A stretch of DNA of 6,344 bases from a bacterium. GTDB lineage: Bacteria > Margulisbacteria > Marinamargulisbacteria > SXXA01. The DNA is taken from the NCBI GenBank assembly GCA_018402095.1, contig JAGYJO010000084.1:1-6344 (forward strand), in the 5' to 3' direction. The notes below the pieces were generated by a model. That model saw only the letters and a program-made list of their open reading frames with translations. It was not told the origin of the DNA and searched no databases. This document shows, piece after piece, positions 1 through 5,222 of the stretch; position 1 is the first letter of the stretch; the number at the start of each line of letters is the position of its first letter. Made by a program: the position numbers and the translations under genes.

Positions 1-979
1 CCATATAGGCAAGAACAGGCCCTACCACCTGACGGTCAAAATCCTCTATTGCTTGAATTTTTTTCGTATAATCACCCAAGTGTCCGCACTCATCCGGCGC
101 CTCTATATGGATATAGGCAAAATCGCCGGTTTCAAGCAACGACAAACCCGCAGCTACTTTACCTGCATAATCGGTATCCAAGAAACCCGTCGCCCCAGGC
201 ACATGCGGGGTTTCAAGGCCAGTCAAGCAGCCCAAGCCACGCAAAAGATCCACTGCAGTCACAATGCCGCCTTGAACCCCAAACTCAGACTTGAACGACG
301 GCAAAGCCGGCAAGCGCCCCTGACTCCAAGGCCATATATCTGTCGCAGGCAATTTACCGGACATTTTTCTAGACACATTCACAGACGCGGTCGCCAACAC
401 CTCACGCGCCTCGGCAATAAGAGAAGACAACTGCAATTCACCCTCACCTTTGGGCCAATAAGGCGTCACGTCTTTGTCTGTAATGTCATGCGGCGCTGTG
501 CAGGTAAGTCCCAAAAAAGACTTATCTGCGACCATAATGTGACGGTAACTCACCCCTGTATAAAAACGAACCCCCTTATTGGCAAAGTGCTGATTCAACA
601 CGGCCAACAATGCATCTGCATCAGCAGTTTCAATATGCCCCGACGTAAAGCTATGCATATGATTGTCTTGTATATTCACCAAGTTGCAGCGAAAAACGAT
701 CTCATTTTCACCAGGAACAATCCCCATACTGGCAGCTTCAATAGGCCCTCTCCCTGTGTAATACAGGCGGGGATCGTAACCCAAAAGACCCATATTCGCG
801 ACATCAGAGCCGGGCGACATCCCCGGCAAAACCGTATGGATAAGGCCCGCTTGTCCACGTTTGGCAATGGCATCCATGTTTGGCGTCACAGCCACCTGCA
901 AAGGGGTCTTGCCCCCCAATGCCGCTATGGGCTCATCCGACATCCCATCACCCAAACAAACGATGACCTTATATCCCAT
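1..979 (-). CDS. apgM: ApgM-family phosphoglycerate mutase-like protein, probable homoserine kinase (3' end beyond window)
   Basis: The first 326 residues are in the window; the family is usually about 400 residues, so the last metal-binding segment is missing. The protein belongs to the alkaline-phosphatase superfamily, branch of archaeal-type cofactor-independent phosphoglycerate mutases. Visible motifs are CLGDGMSDEP at the N-terminus (metal-binding Asp11), PGSDVAN with Ser58 at the place of the phosphorylated serine, GYDPRLYYTGRGPIEAASMG (67-86), an IWPWSQGR block (215-222) and HIEAPDECGHLG (291-302), the metal-ligand region. Bacterial members of this group beside threonine genes are annotated as a proposed homoserine kinase that replaces ThrB. 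Placement 4 bp after thrC fits that role: homoserine to O-phosphohomoserine, the ThrC substrate. This is inferred from context; mutase activity is not excluded. The start is set by AGGG (987-990), 7 nt before the ATG, and the site overlaps the thrC stop, suggesting coupled translation. The reading frame is intact throughout. Confidence 0.88.
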   Translation of the reverse strand, partial: MGYKVIVCLGDGMSDEPIAALGGKTPLQVAVTPNMDAIAKRGQAGLIHTVLPGMSPGSDVANMGLLGYDPRLYYTGRGPIEAASMGIVPGENEIVFRCNLVNIQDNHMHSFTSGHIETADADALLAVLNQHFANKGVRFYTGVSYRHIMVADKSFLGLTCTAPHDITDKDVTPYWPKGEGELQLSSLIAEAREVLATASVNVSRKMSGKLPATDIWPWSQGRLPALPSFKSEFGVQGGIVTAVDLLRGLGCLTGLETPHVPGATGFLDTDYAGKVAAGLSLLETGDFAYIHIEAPDECGHLGDYTKKIQAIEDFDRQVVGPVLAYM

Positions 980-983
980 CTCG

Positions 984-2044
984 TTACCCTAACAAAGGTT
1001 GAAGAGCCGCCAAAACACCGGCTTTGGTTCCATCCACCTTTAATGGCGACGATGAAATCTCAATCGCACGATTCGGATCTTTCAAACCATGTCCGGTCAA
1101 CACCGATACAATCGTTTGTCCTGCTTGAAACGGATGGGTTTTGTGCCGCTTCAAAACACCGGCAACAGATGCCGCCGATGCCGGCTCACAAAACACACCA
1201 TCACATGAGGCTAAAGCCTGCTGTGCCAGAGTCATTTCTTCATCAGTGACCATATCGATCACCCCACCAGACTCATCTCTGGCAGCCACCGCACCTGACC
1301 AGCTTGCAGGATTGCCAATACGAATAGCCGTCGCAATGGTATCGGGGTTTAAAACAGGATGCCCCAAAACAATCGGCGCTGATCCAGAGGCTTGATACCC
1401 CATCATCTTGGGCAACTTTTGAGATTTACCCAATGTTTTATATTCGGAATAGCCTTTCCAATAAGCCGTAATATTGCCTGCGTTACCAACAGGAATAAAA
1501 TGAAAATCAGGCGCATCGCCCAAGGCATCCACGACTTCAAAGGCCCCTGTTTTTTGGCCTTCGATACGATAAGGATTCACAGAGTTCACCAAGGCAATCG
1601 GGTATTCACTGGTAATTTCGCGTACGAGATTCAAGGCATCATCAAAGTTTCCTGAAATTTGCAATACCAAAGCGCCGTGCATCATGGCTTGGGACAATTT
1701 ACCCAGCGCAATTTTCCCCTCAGGAATAATGACACAGCAGCCCATTCCCGCTTTTGCAGCATAGGCCGCCGCAGCCGCAGATGTATTGCCAGTTGAAGCA
1801 CACATGACCACCTTGGCACCGGCTTCTTTTGCCTTAGTAATCGCCATAGTCATGCCACGGTCTTTGAAAGAACCCGTTGGATTTAAACCTTCGTATTTGA
1901 CATACCAACGTGCGGGTATGCCCATCTTTTGAGCAAATTATCAATGGGAATAAGAGGGGTATTTCCTTCACATAACGATACAATAGGAGTCTGTTCAGAT
2001 ACCGGCAAATAAGCACGGTACTTTTCAATAATGCCTGTCCACAT
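984..2044 (-). CDS. thrC: Threonine synthase with an apparent one-base frameshift near codon 40
   Basis: PLP-dependent enzyme converting O-phosphohomoserine to threonine, of the short (about 350-residue) Bacillus-like type. It is read in two frames. From ATG 2044 the N-terminus runs MWTGIIEKYR to EGNTPLIPIDNLLK, the expected opening of the family including the EGNTPL motif. That frame stops at 1883. The rest, from 1925 to 984, gives 313 residues in the next frame with the PLP lysine motif GSFKDRG (Lys61 in the repaired protein), STGNTSAAAAAYAAKAG and the PLP-phosphate loop PVGNAGN. The frames meet at an AAAA run (1927-1930 on the plus strand as TTTT). One extra A restores ...DNLLKKMGIPARWYVKYEG and a 353-residue protein. 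Start 2044 is supported by GAGGA (2053-2057), 8 nt upstream inside the hisC end. The cause may be sequencing error, a true null allele or, less likely, slippage. Internal ATG 1925 has no Shine-Dalgarno site, and starting there would lose the EGNTPL segment. Confidence 0.9.
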
Positions 2045-2049
2045 AGGGG

Positions 2050-3144
2050 TTATCCTCGCGATAAAAGAGATTTGAGCGCCGTGCCAAGCCGTTCATTCTG
2101 TGCGGTTAATCCAATAGTAATTCGAATGGCATTTGGAAGCTCAAAGCTTGCCAAGTTGCGCACAATGATACCCAGCTTCAACAGGTTTTCAAAAGCCAGT
2201 TTACCGCTGAAAGGCAATTGGACACAAATGAAATTCGCCTCCGTCGGAATATACTCCAAACCCAATTTCTCCAAAATACTGTAGAGATAGCGTTTGCCCA
2301 TCTCATTATTTTCCAAAGTTCGTTGTATAAATGCGGCATTATCCAAGGCATGAACAGCTGCCATAGCCGCAATTTGATTCACATTAAAAGGCTGCCGCAC
2401 CTTGTGCAGCTGCGTCACGGTTTCTTCAGCAGTCACAGCATAACCAATGCGAAAAGCGGCCAACCCATATAATTTCGAAAAAGTCCGGGTAACAATCACA
2501 TTGGGATATTTATCCAACAAGGAAATACCACTCGCAAAGTCTGGGGAGGTCACAAACTCGGCATAAGCTTCATCCAAAACAACAGCCACCCAATCCGGCA
2601 CCACAGACAAAAAAGCATCCAATGTTTGACGGGAGATCAAGAGACCTGTCGGATTATTTGGATTCGCCAAAAAGATAACCCGTGTTTCTTCCCGTATCGC
2701 GTACAAAATGGCCTGCAAGTCATAGGTATAATCTCGCGTCGGCACACTGGTAAAAGATGCCCCCATGACCCGACACACAAATTCGTACTCTGAAAACGTA
2801 TGCTGCGAAAAAATAGCGTGGGTATCCGAAGACAAAAATACCTGCCCCAGCATCATGAGAATTTCATCACTACCATTACCAAAGACCAATTGTTTTTCAG
2901 AAACACCGTGCAGCTCGGCTACTTTTTCATAGAGGGGCGTGGTCGCAACGTTGGGATAATAACTCCCCCGTTGGATATGAGGTGCCAACTGTTCCGCCGT
3001 AACCGGGCACCCAAAAGGGTTTTCATTGGACGCCATCTTGATAATGTCATTCACGCCCAACTCACGGGCTACTTCTTCAATAGACTTACCCGGAACATAA
3101 GGCTTAATGGCTTGCACTGATTTGCGAAATTGAAGTCCGTTCAT
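2050..3144 (-). CDS. hisC: Histidinol-phosphate aminotransferase
   Basis: Class I/II PLP aminotransferase of 364 residues, the usual HisC length. It transfers the amino group from glutamate to imidazole-acetol phosphate in histidine synthesis; some HisC enzymes also serve in tyrosine and phenylalanine synthesis. Motifs in order: IKPYVPGKSIEEVARELG (13-30), the substrate-side KMASNENPFG (36-45), YYPNVATTPL (62-71), GNGSDE (89-94), the pyridine-ring region ANPNNPTG (160-167), DEAYAEF (191-197), the Schiff-base lysine in TRTFSKLYGLAAFRIGY (Lys224), and a C-terminal LPNAIRITIG (336-345). I chose ATG 3144 over an in-frame TTG at 3180: the extra 12 residues are a proline-rich string unlike the family, and the TTG lies in the likely -35 box. 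No Shine-Dalgarno site precedes the ATG. The stop is 5 bp before thrC, so hisC heads the hisC-thrC-apgM operon. Confidence 0.95.
   Translation of the reverse strand: MNGLQFRKSVQAIKPYVPGKSIEEVARELGVNDIIKMASNENPFGCPVTAEQLAPHIQRGSYYPNVATTPLYEKVAELHGVSEKQLVFGNGSDEILMMLGQVFLSSDTHAIFSQHTFSEYEFVCRVMGASFTSVPTRDYTYDLQAILYAIREETRVIFLANPNNPTGLLISRQTLDAFLSVVPDWVAVVLDEAYAEFVTSPDFASGISLLDKYPNVIVTRTFSKLYGLAAFRIGYAVTAEETVTQLHKVRQPFNVNQIAAMAAVHALDNAAFIQRTLENNEMGKRYLYSILEKLGLEYIPTEANFICVQLPFSGKLAFENLLKLGIIVRNLASFELPNAIRITIGLTAQNERLGTALKSLLSRG
2053..2057 (-). promoter_or_regulatory. Ribosome binding site of thrC inside the hisC 3' end
   Basis: GAGGA lies 8 nt before ATG 2044 and overlaps the last codons of hisC. 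It shows that translation of threonine synthase starts at the conserved MWTGIIEKYR N-terminus and not at internal ATG 1925, which is why the frame break matters. Confidence 0.65.
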
Positions 3145-3151
3145 ACCGGTC

Positions 3152-3180
3152 AGTATAGGAGGGGGCGTGGGGAACGGCAA
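3152..3180 (-). promoter_or_regulatory. Promoter of the hisC-thrC-apgM operon, probably giving a leaderless mRNA
   Basis: On the minus strand TTGCCG (3180-3175) and TATACT (3157-3152) are separated by 17 bp, matching the sigma70 consensus at 4/6 and 5/6 positions. Transcription would start about 7 nt further on, at 3145-3144, which is the A of the hisC ATG or the base before it. The absence of a ribosome binding site agrees with a leaderless message. The spacer is strongly C-rich. A near copy lies at 4942-4913. This is a sequence prediction only. Confidence 0.62.
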
Positions 3181-3247
3181 GCCCTCTCAAAAAAGTCAAT
3201 TATTCTGAAGCCGGTTTAGCACGAAATACAGATACAGAAGCCACGAA
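3181..3247. other. Short gap downstream of the thiol-hydrolase gene, with a possible 3' coding remnant
   Basis: No terminator hairpin is visible between the 326-residue gene and the hisC promoter. Immediately after the TAG stop, the same minus-strand frame continues as FVASVSVFRAKPASE and then a TAA at 3202-3200. The composition resembles the C-terminal tail of a normal protein; some SAM methyltransferases end in a comparable VF-R-KP tail. It may be the leftover end of the gene that once preceded hisC, but 15 codons cannot prove that. Confidence 0.2.
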
Positions 3248-4228
3248 CTACGACACTATGTGTAAAGCCTTCTCCCGAAATTTAGTACTAACCCTAATAG
3301 AATCGACACTTAATGATTCGGGCGGTTGCGTGGCATTAAATGCACGTATCAACCCATTCTCTGTCACTTTTATCATTTTCTCTTGAGGACTGCTCCAAAA
3401 ACTGAGCAGCCACGTCTTGCTTGTTTGTTCTAGCGCAATAGCTACGTGGGCCATTTCAGTCCACTGTGTATCAAAGATCACAATGTCCCCAGGATGAATA
3501 TCATGCGGGTCGCCCGAGCATGACATATCCCACAACCCCAATAAATCGCCAACAATAGCCGCGTCCGTTTCATACGCGCATGTTCTCCCATCGGACACTT
3601 GACCAGTCTTTCCACGAACAAAAGCATCTTGAATTTCAGTTTTTGCCAAAAGCCCCAACGTATTTAGAATAACAATCGCGGCCTCCCAACAATTCAACGT
3701 CGCACCTATATCCGGGAGACGTTCAGATGATTCAACCCACGATCGGAAATCACTCCCTCGACTCCAATCAGAACACCCCCAGCTATAGGTATATAAAACG
3801 GACTTATCTGCATCCGACAAAAACGTCCCTAGACTTCGAACACTGGAACCGCTTGTGTCTGAGTCTATATCTGCTGGTAATAAACTTAATAAATAAACAT
3901 CTATGTTATCAATAAGTTCTGCCACTCTTTCAATACTTCTTTGATTCAACAAAGACGCTTCCGCTTGGGTAGTAAATGTATACGCATAATCTGAGACAAC
4001 GCCTTCAACTTCTTGAATAGTTCTTTGCATATGACAAGAATCTTCGAACTTAAAAGCACGACATAACGCCAGTACCTTGTTAGAAAAGAAATCAAAATCG
4101 GAGACAAACGTGTTACCACAGTTCAACCCTTCCAATTCGGATGAAATCCGAGAAACCATGTCGCCAATGTATTTAAAATCCACAGTAGCTTTTATTCCAA
4201 CTGGAGAATTTGCTAATAGTTTTTTCAT
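3248..4228 (-). CDS. Uncharacterised protein with a papain/NlpC-P60-like thiol-hydrolase domain
   Basis: A 326-residue protein I cannot assign to a named family. The N-terminal half (about 15-120) is mostly helical and has no signal peptide or membrane span. The C-terminal half carries the pattern of papain-fold amidases and peptidases: a Cys followed by Trp-Glu at the start of a helix (LNCWEAAIVILNTLGLL, Cys180), then HPGDIVIFD (245-253), the turn and strand that usually precede the catalytic His, then MAHVAIAL (His261), and a following strand LLSFW (274-278). NlpC/P60, CHAP and several toxin or effector domains share this Cys...GD-hydrophobic...His order. Seven cysteines and no export signal suggest a cytosolic or specially secreted protein. 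ATG 4228 is fixed by an in-frame TAA directly upstream. The gene begins 11 bp after the TPR gene, so they are probably co-transcribed. Fold assignment is moderate; substrate and role are unknown. A 60-bp block (3901-3960) is about 33% G+C against about 47-50% in hisC blocks. Confidence 0.7.
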   Translation of the reverse strand: MKKLLANSPVGIKATVDFKYIGDMVSRISSELEGLNCGNTFVSDFDFFSNKVLALCRAFKFEDSCHMQRTIQEVEGVVSDYAYTFTTQAEASLLNQRSIERVAELIDNIDVYLLSLLPADIDSDTSGSSVRSLGTFLSDADKSVLYTYSWGCSDWSRGSDFRSWVESSERLPDIGATLNCWEAAIVILNTLGLLAKTEIQDAFVRGKTGQVSDGRTCAYETDAAIVGDLLGLWDMSCSGDPHDIHPGDIVIFDTQWTEMAHVAIALEQTSKTWLLSFWSSPQEKMIKVTENGLIRAFNATQPPESLSVDSIRVSTKFREKALHIVS

Positions 4229-4239
4229 TTACGCTTCAT

Positions 4240-4605
4240 TTATAGAAATTCAAATCGCACTATACTGGGCTCCAGATTTTCAGAACGCTTCCCATCAATC
4301 AGTGTACTCTGAAAGTCTTTTGTCTTAAAAAAGATTTTCGACCTCAACGCATACACCTTGGAAAGTGCCAGTCTAGCCTCGGAATCCTCTGGCATTTTAC
4401 CAAATTCACACTCTAATTTAGAAATAGCACGCGAATATCGCTCCAAGGCGCTAACCAAATCATTTTTGTCTCGGAATTTATTGCCTTTTTTTGCAATTTT
4501 TATAGCCTCTTTTAGCGTATCTGGCGCAGTATCATACACATCCGAAGCCCACCGCACATGATGCGACGCAGCCGACACATTTTCAGCACCACTGATTCCC
4601 AACAT
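4240..4605 (-). CDS. Small tetratricopeptide-repeat (TPR) protein
   Basis: A 121-residue soluble protein with two TPR-like helical hairpins. Repeat 1 spans about residues 34-67 and fits the TPR spacing: Gly41, Phe44, Ala53, Tyr57, Ala60. Repeat 2 spans about 82-115 and ends in NLEP (Pro113), with Phe92 at the large-residue position and Ser, Thr or Gly replacing the usual small residues. A linker, FGKMPEDSEARLAL, separates them, as in eukaryotic-style co-chaperone TPRs. TPR domains bind peptides or partner proteins, so with the thiol-hydrolase gene 11 bp downstream a partner, chaperone or immunity role is a reasonable guess, nothing more. ATG 4605 is the first start after an in-frame TGA. AAGGGA (4620-4615) lies 9 nt upstream as a ribosome binding site. 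The gene follows about 220 bp of inverted repeats and a promoter at 4942-4913. A 60-bp block inside it (4441-4500) is about 37% G+C, lower than the metabolic genes. Confidence 0.72.
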   Translation of the reverse strand: MLGISGAENVSAASHHVRWASDVYDTAPDTLKEAIKIAKKGNKFRDKNDLVSALERYSRAISKLECEFGKMPEDSEARLALSKVYALRSKIFFKTKDFQSTLIDGKRSENLEPSIVRFEFL

Positions 4606-4627
4606 ATATCAAGATCCCTTCGATAGA

Positions 4628-4680
4628 TATACCCATTCCAAAATAGAATTCAGGTTTCAAATCGTGGAGGGAGCATATTC
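4628..4680 (+). repeat. Left arm of a 53-bp imperfect inverted repeat
   Basis: This arm begins TATACCCATTCCAAAAT and ends GGAGCATATTC. It matches the reverse complement of 4752-4804 at 44 of 53 positions by hand alignment, with uninterrupted identity through TTTCAAATCGTGG and the terminal AGCATATTC. It lies directly upstream of the TPR gene's ribosome binding site. Confidence 0.8.
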
Positions 4681-4687
4681 TTATATG

Positions 4688-4847
4688 TATACCCATCCCA
4701 AAATGAAACCGGGACCAGAGGCCTTTCCAAATCGCTCTGGTCACATATGAGGAATATGCTTCCGCCACGATTTGAAATCCGGGTTTCATTTTGGAACGGG
4801 TATAACCAGAACGATTTGGGAGCTGATTTCATTTTGGAACGGGTATA
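4688..4847. repeat. Additional copies of the TATACCC-TCCAAAATGAAA motif and inner hairpins
   Basis: Besides the two copies in the 53-bp arms, the motif recurs at 4688-4708 on the plus strand and 4827-4847 on the minus strand, making four copies in about 220 bp. Between the arms GACCAGAG (4713-4720) pairs with CTCTGGTC (4735-4742), and an outer ATATGT/ACATAT pair flanks that. A CCAAATCG-TCTGGT segment at about 4728-4742 reappears inverted near 4805-4818. No intact gene lies from 4606 to 4949; short open frames here only follow the repeats. Confidence 0.7.
4752..4804 (-). repeat. Right arm of the 53-bp imperfect inverted repeat
   Basis: Partner of 4628-4680; the spacer between the arms is 71 bp. 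Its outer end carries the TATACCCGTTCCAAAATGAAA motif in inverted orientation (4804-4784). Differences from the left arm are mostly transitions, as expected for an old duplicated element rather than a fresh insertion. Confidence 0.8.
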
Positions 4848-4885
4848 GGTGACTATTTTATACACCTAAAAACATACACCTCATA

Positions 4886-4911
4886 CGGACTTAGAGTCCG
4901 TGAATGGACTC
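4886..4911. promoter_or_regulatory. Overlapping GGACT/AGTCC dyads at the predicted start site (candidate operator)
   Basis: Two overlapping palindromes share an arm: CGGACT-TAG-AGTCCG (4886-4900) and GAGTCC-GTGAAT-GGACTC (4894-4911). They abut the -10 box of the promoter at 4942-4913 and cover its predicted start near 4906. Because the outer arm lies upstream of the start, the longer dyad would not be fully transcribed, so a protein-binding operator is more likely than an RNA switch. The regulator is unknown. Confidence 0.4.
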
Positions 4912-4912
4912 A

Positions 4913-4942
4913 AGTATAGGAGGGGTCGGGGGGAGGAGGCAA
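4913..4942 (-). promoter_or_regulatory. Promoter for the TPR / thiol-hydrolase pair
   Basis: TTGCCT (4942-4937) and TATACT (4918-4913) are 18 bp apart on the minus strand. The C-rich spacer is close to that of the hisC promoter, and the last 13 bp up to and including the -10 box (CCCCTCCTATACT) are identical. A start near 4906 would give a leader of about 300 nt, containing the inverted repeats, before the TPR gene's ATG. No better promoter nearer the gene was found. Confidence 0.5.
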
Positions 4943-4949
4943 GTCACCG

Positions 4950-5151
4950 CTACCGCAACATAAGGATGACCCCAAGCGTCTGGAGCACCACCAACACCTT
5001 ACCCATATGACATGGTCAGTTTGCCTTTTTCGAGATCGATGCTAAACAGAACGCCGGTTTCCGAGGTCATCGCCAATTGTTTTTGCGTGATACCCAAGGA
5101 TTGTCGCCTGGCACGAATATATTTTCCGATGTCTTCTGGGGTTGTGATCAC
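4950..5151 (-). pseudogene. HipB-like Xre-family HTH regulator, frameshifted
   Basis: Small DNA-binding protein of the kind that acts as the antitoxin and repressor of hipBA-type loci. From GTG 5151 the sequence reads MITTPEDIGKYIRARRQSLG, then ITQKQLAMTSETG (first helices and turn) and IDLEKGKLTMSYG, stopping at 4999 after 50 residues. The missing end is visible in the neighbouring frame as GKVLVVLQTLGVILMLR and a TAG at 4952-4950, matching the usual last helix of this family. Removing one base from the GGG run (5002-5004) joins the two into 66 residues, the normal family size. The GTG start is chosen because AGGA lies 7 nt upstream and the family begins with this ITTPEDIG segment; the longer frame would run back into the sod gene. 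No hipA-like gene follows. A sequencing error or a true relic are both possible. Confidence 0.75.
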
Positions 5152-5162
5152 AAATAGTTCCT

Positions 5163-5222
5163 GATCGGGAATAATAGGGTGTTTTTGTTGACGATACCAA
5201 CAAAAACACCCCGATCGGGAAT
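5163..5222. repeat. 10-bp direct repeats flanking a hairpin
   Basis: GATCGGGAAT occurs at 5163-5172 and again at 5213-5222, exactly 50 bp apart, bracketing the perfect hairpin at 5177-5211. The second copy touches the sod stop codon. The arrangement resembles a small palindromic unit between short direct repeats, or a local duplication. Confidence 0.6.
5177..5211 (-). terminator. Perfect 14-bp stem-loop after the superoxide dismutase gene
   Basis: GGGTGTTTTTGTTG (5177-5190) pairs without mismatch with 5198-5211 around a 7-nt loop. It starts 11 nt after the sod stop on the minus strand, the expected place for the end of the prx-sod transcript. The tract following the stem, TATTATT, is only moderately U-rich, so it may be a weak or factor-dependent terminator or a 3' stabilising hairpin. 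Confidence 0.5.

Noticed and set aside
53..1249. A 398-codon open frame on the plus strand
   Set aside because: It lies antisense to apgM and the end of thrC, both with clear family motifs. Its product is rich in Arg, His, Pro and Gln, resembles no family I know, and crosses the junction of two real genes.
1923..1935. Programmed -1 frameshifting as an explanation for thrC
   Set aside because: The site (CTC AAA AGA on the minus strand) is not a canonical heptamer, and a pairing-compatible slip of both tRNAs is poor. I saw no obvious stimulatory structure, and threonine synthase is not known for recoding. A simple indel is preferred.
3145..3180. An upstream TTG start for hisC adding 12 residues
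   Set aside because: The extension (MPFPTPPPILTG) is not family-like, has no ribosome binding site, and coincides with the predicted -35 to -10 region.
4628..4847. CRISPR array
   Set aside because: Repeats are few, divergent, in both orientations and irregularly spaced, with no cas genes. They are inverted repeats, not a CRISPR array.
4583..4865. Two short minus-strand open frames (68 and 71 residues) in the repeat region
   Set aside because: Their translations simply track the inverted repeats (recurring FWDGY/FHFGMG-like strings), overlap each other in different frames, and lack family signals.
4919..4939. G-tracts that could form a G-quadruplex in the promoter spacer
   Set aside because: Runs of G are present, but the same C-rich (on the coding strand) spacer occurs before hisC, and ordinary promoter composition explains it as well.
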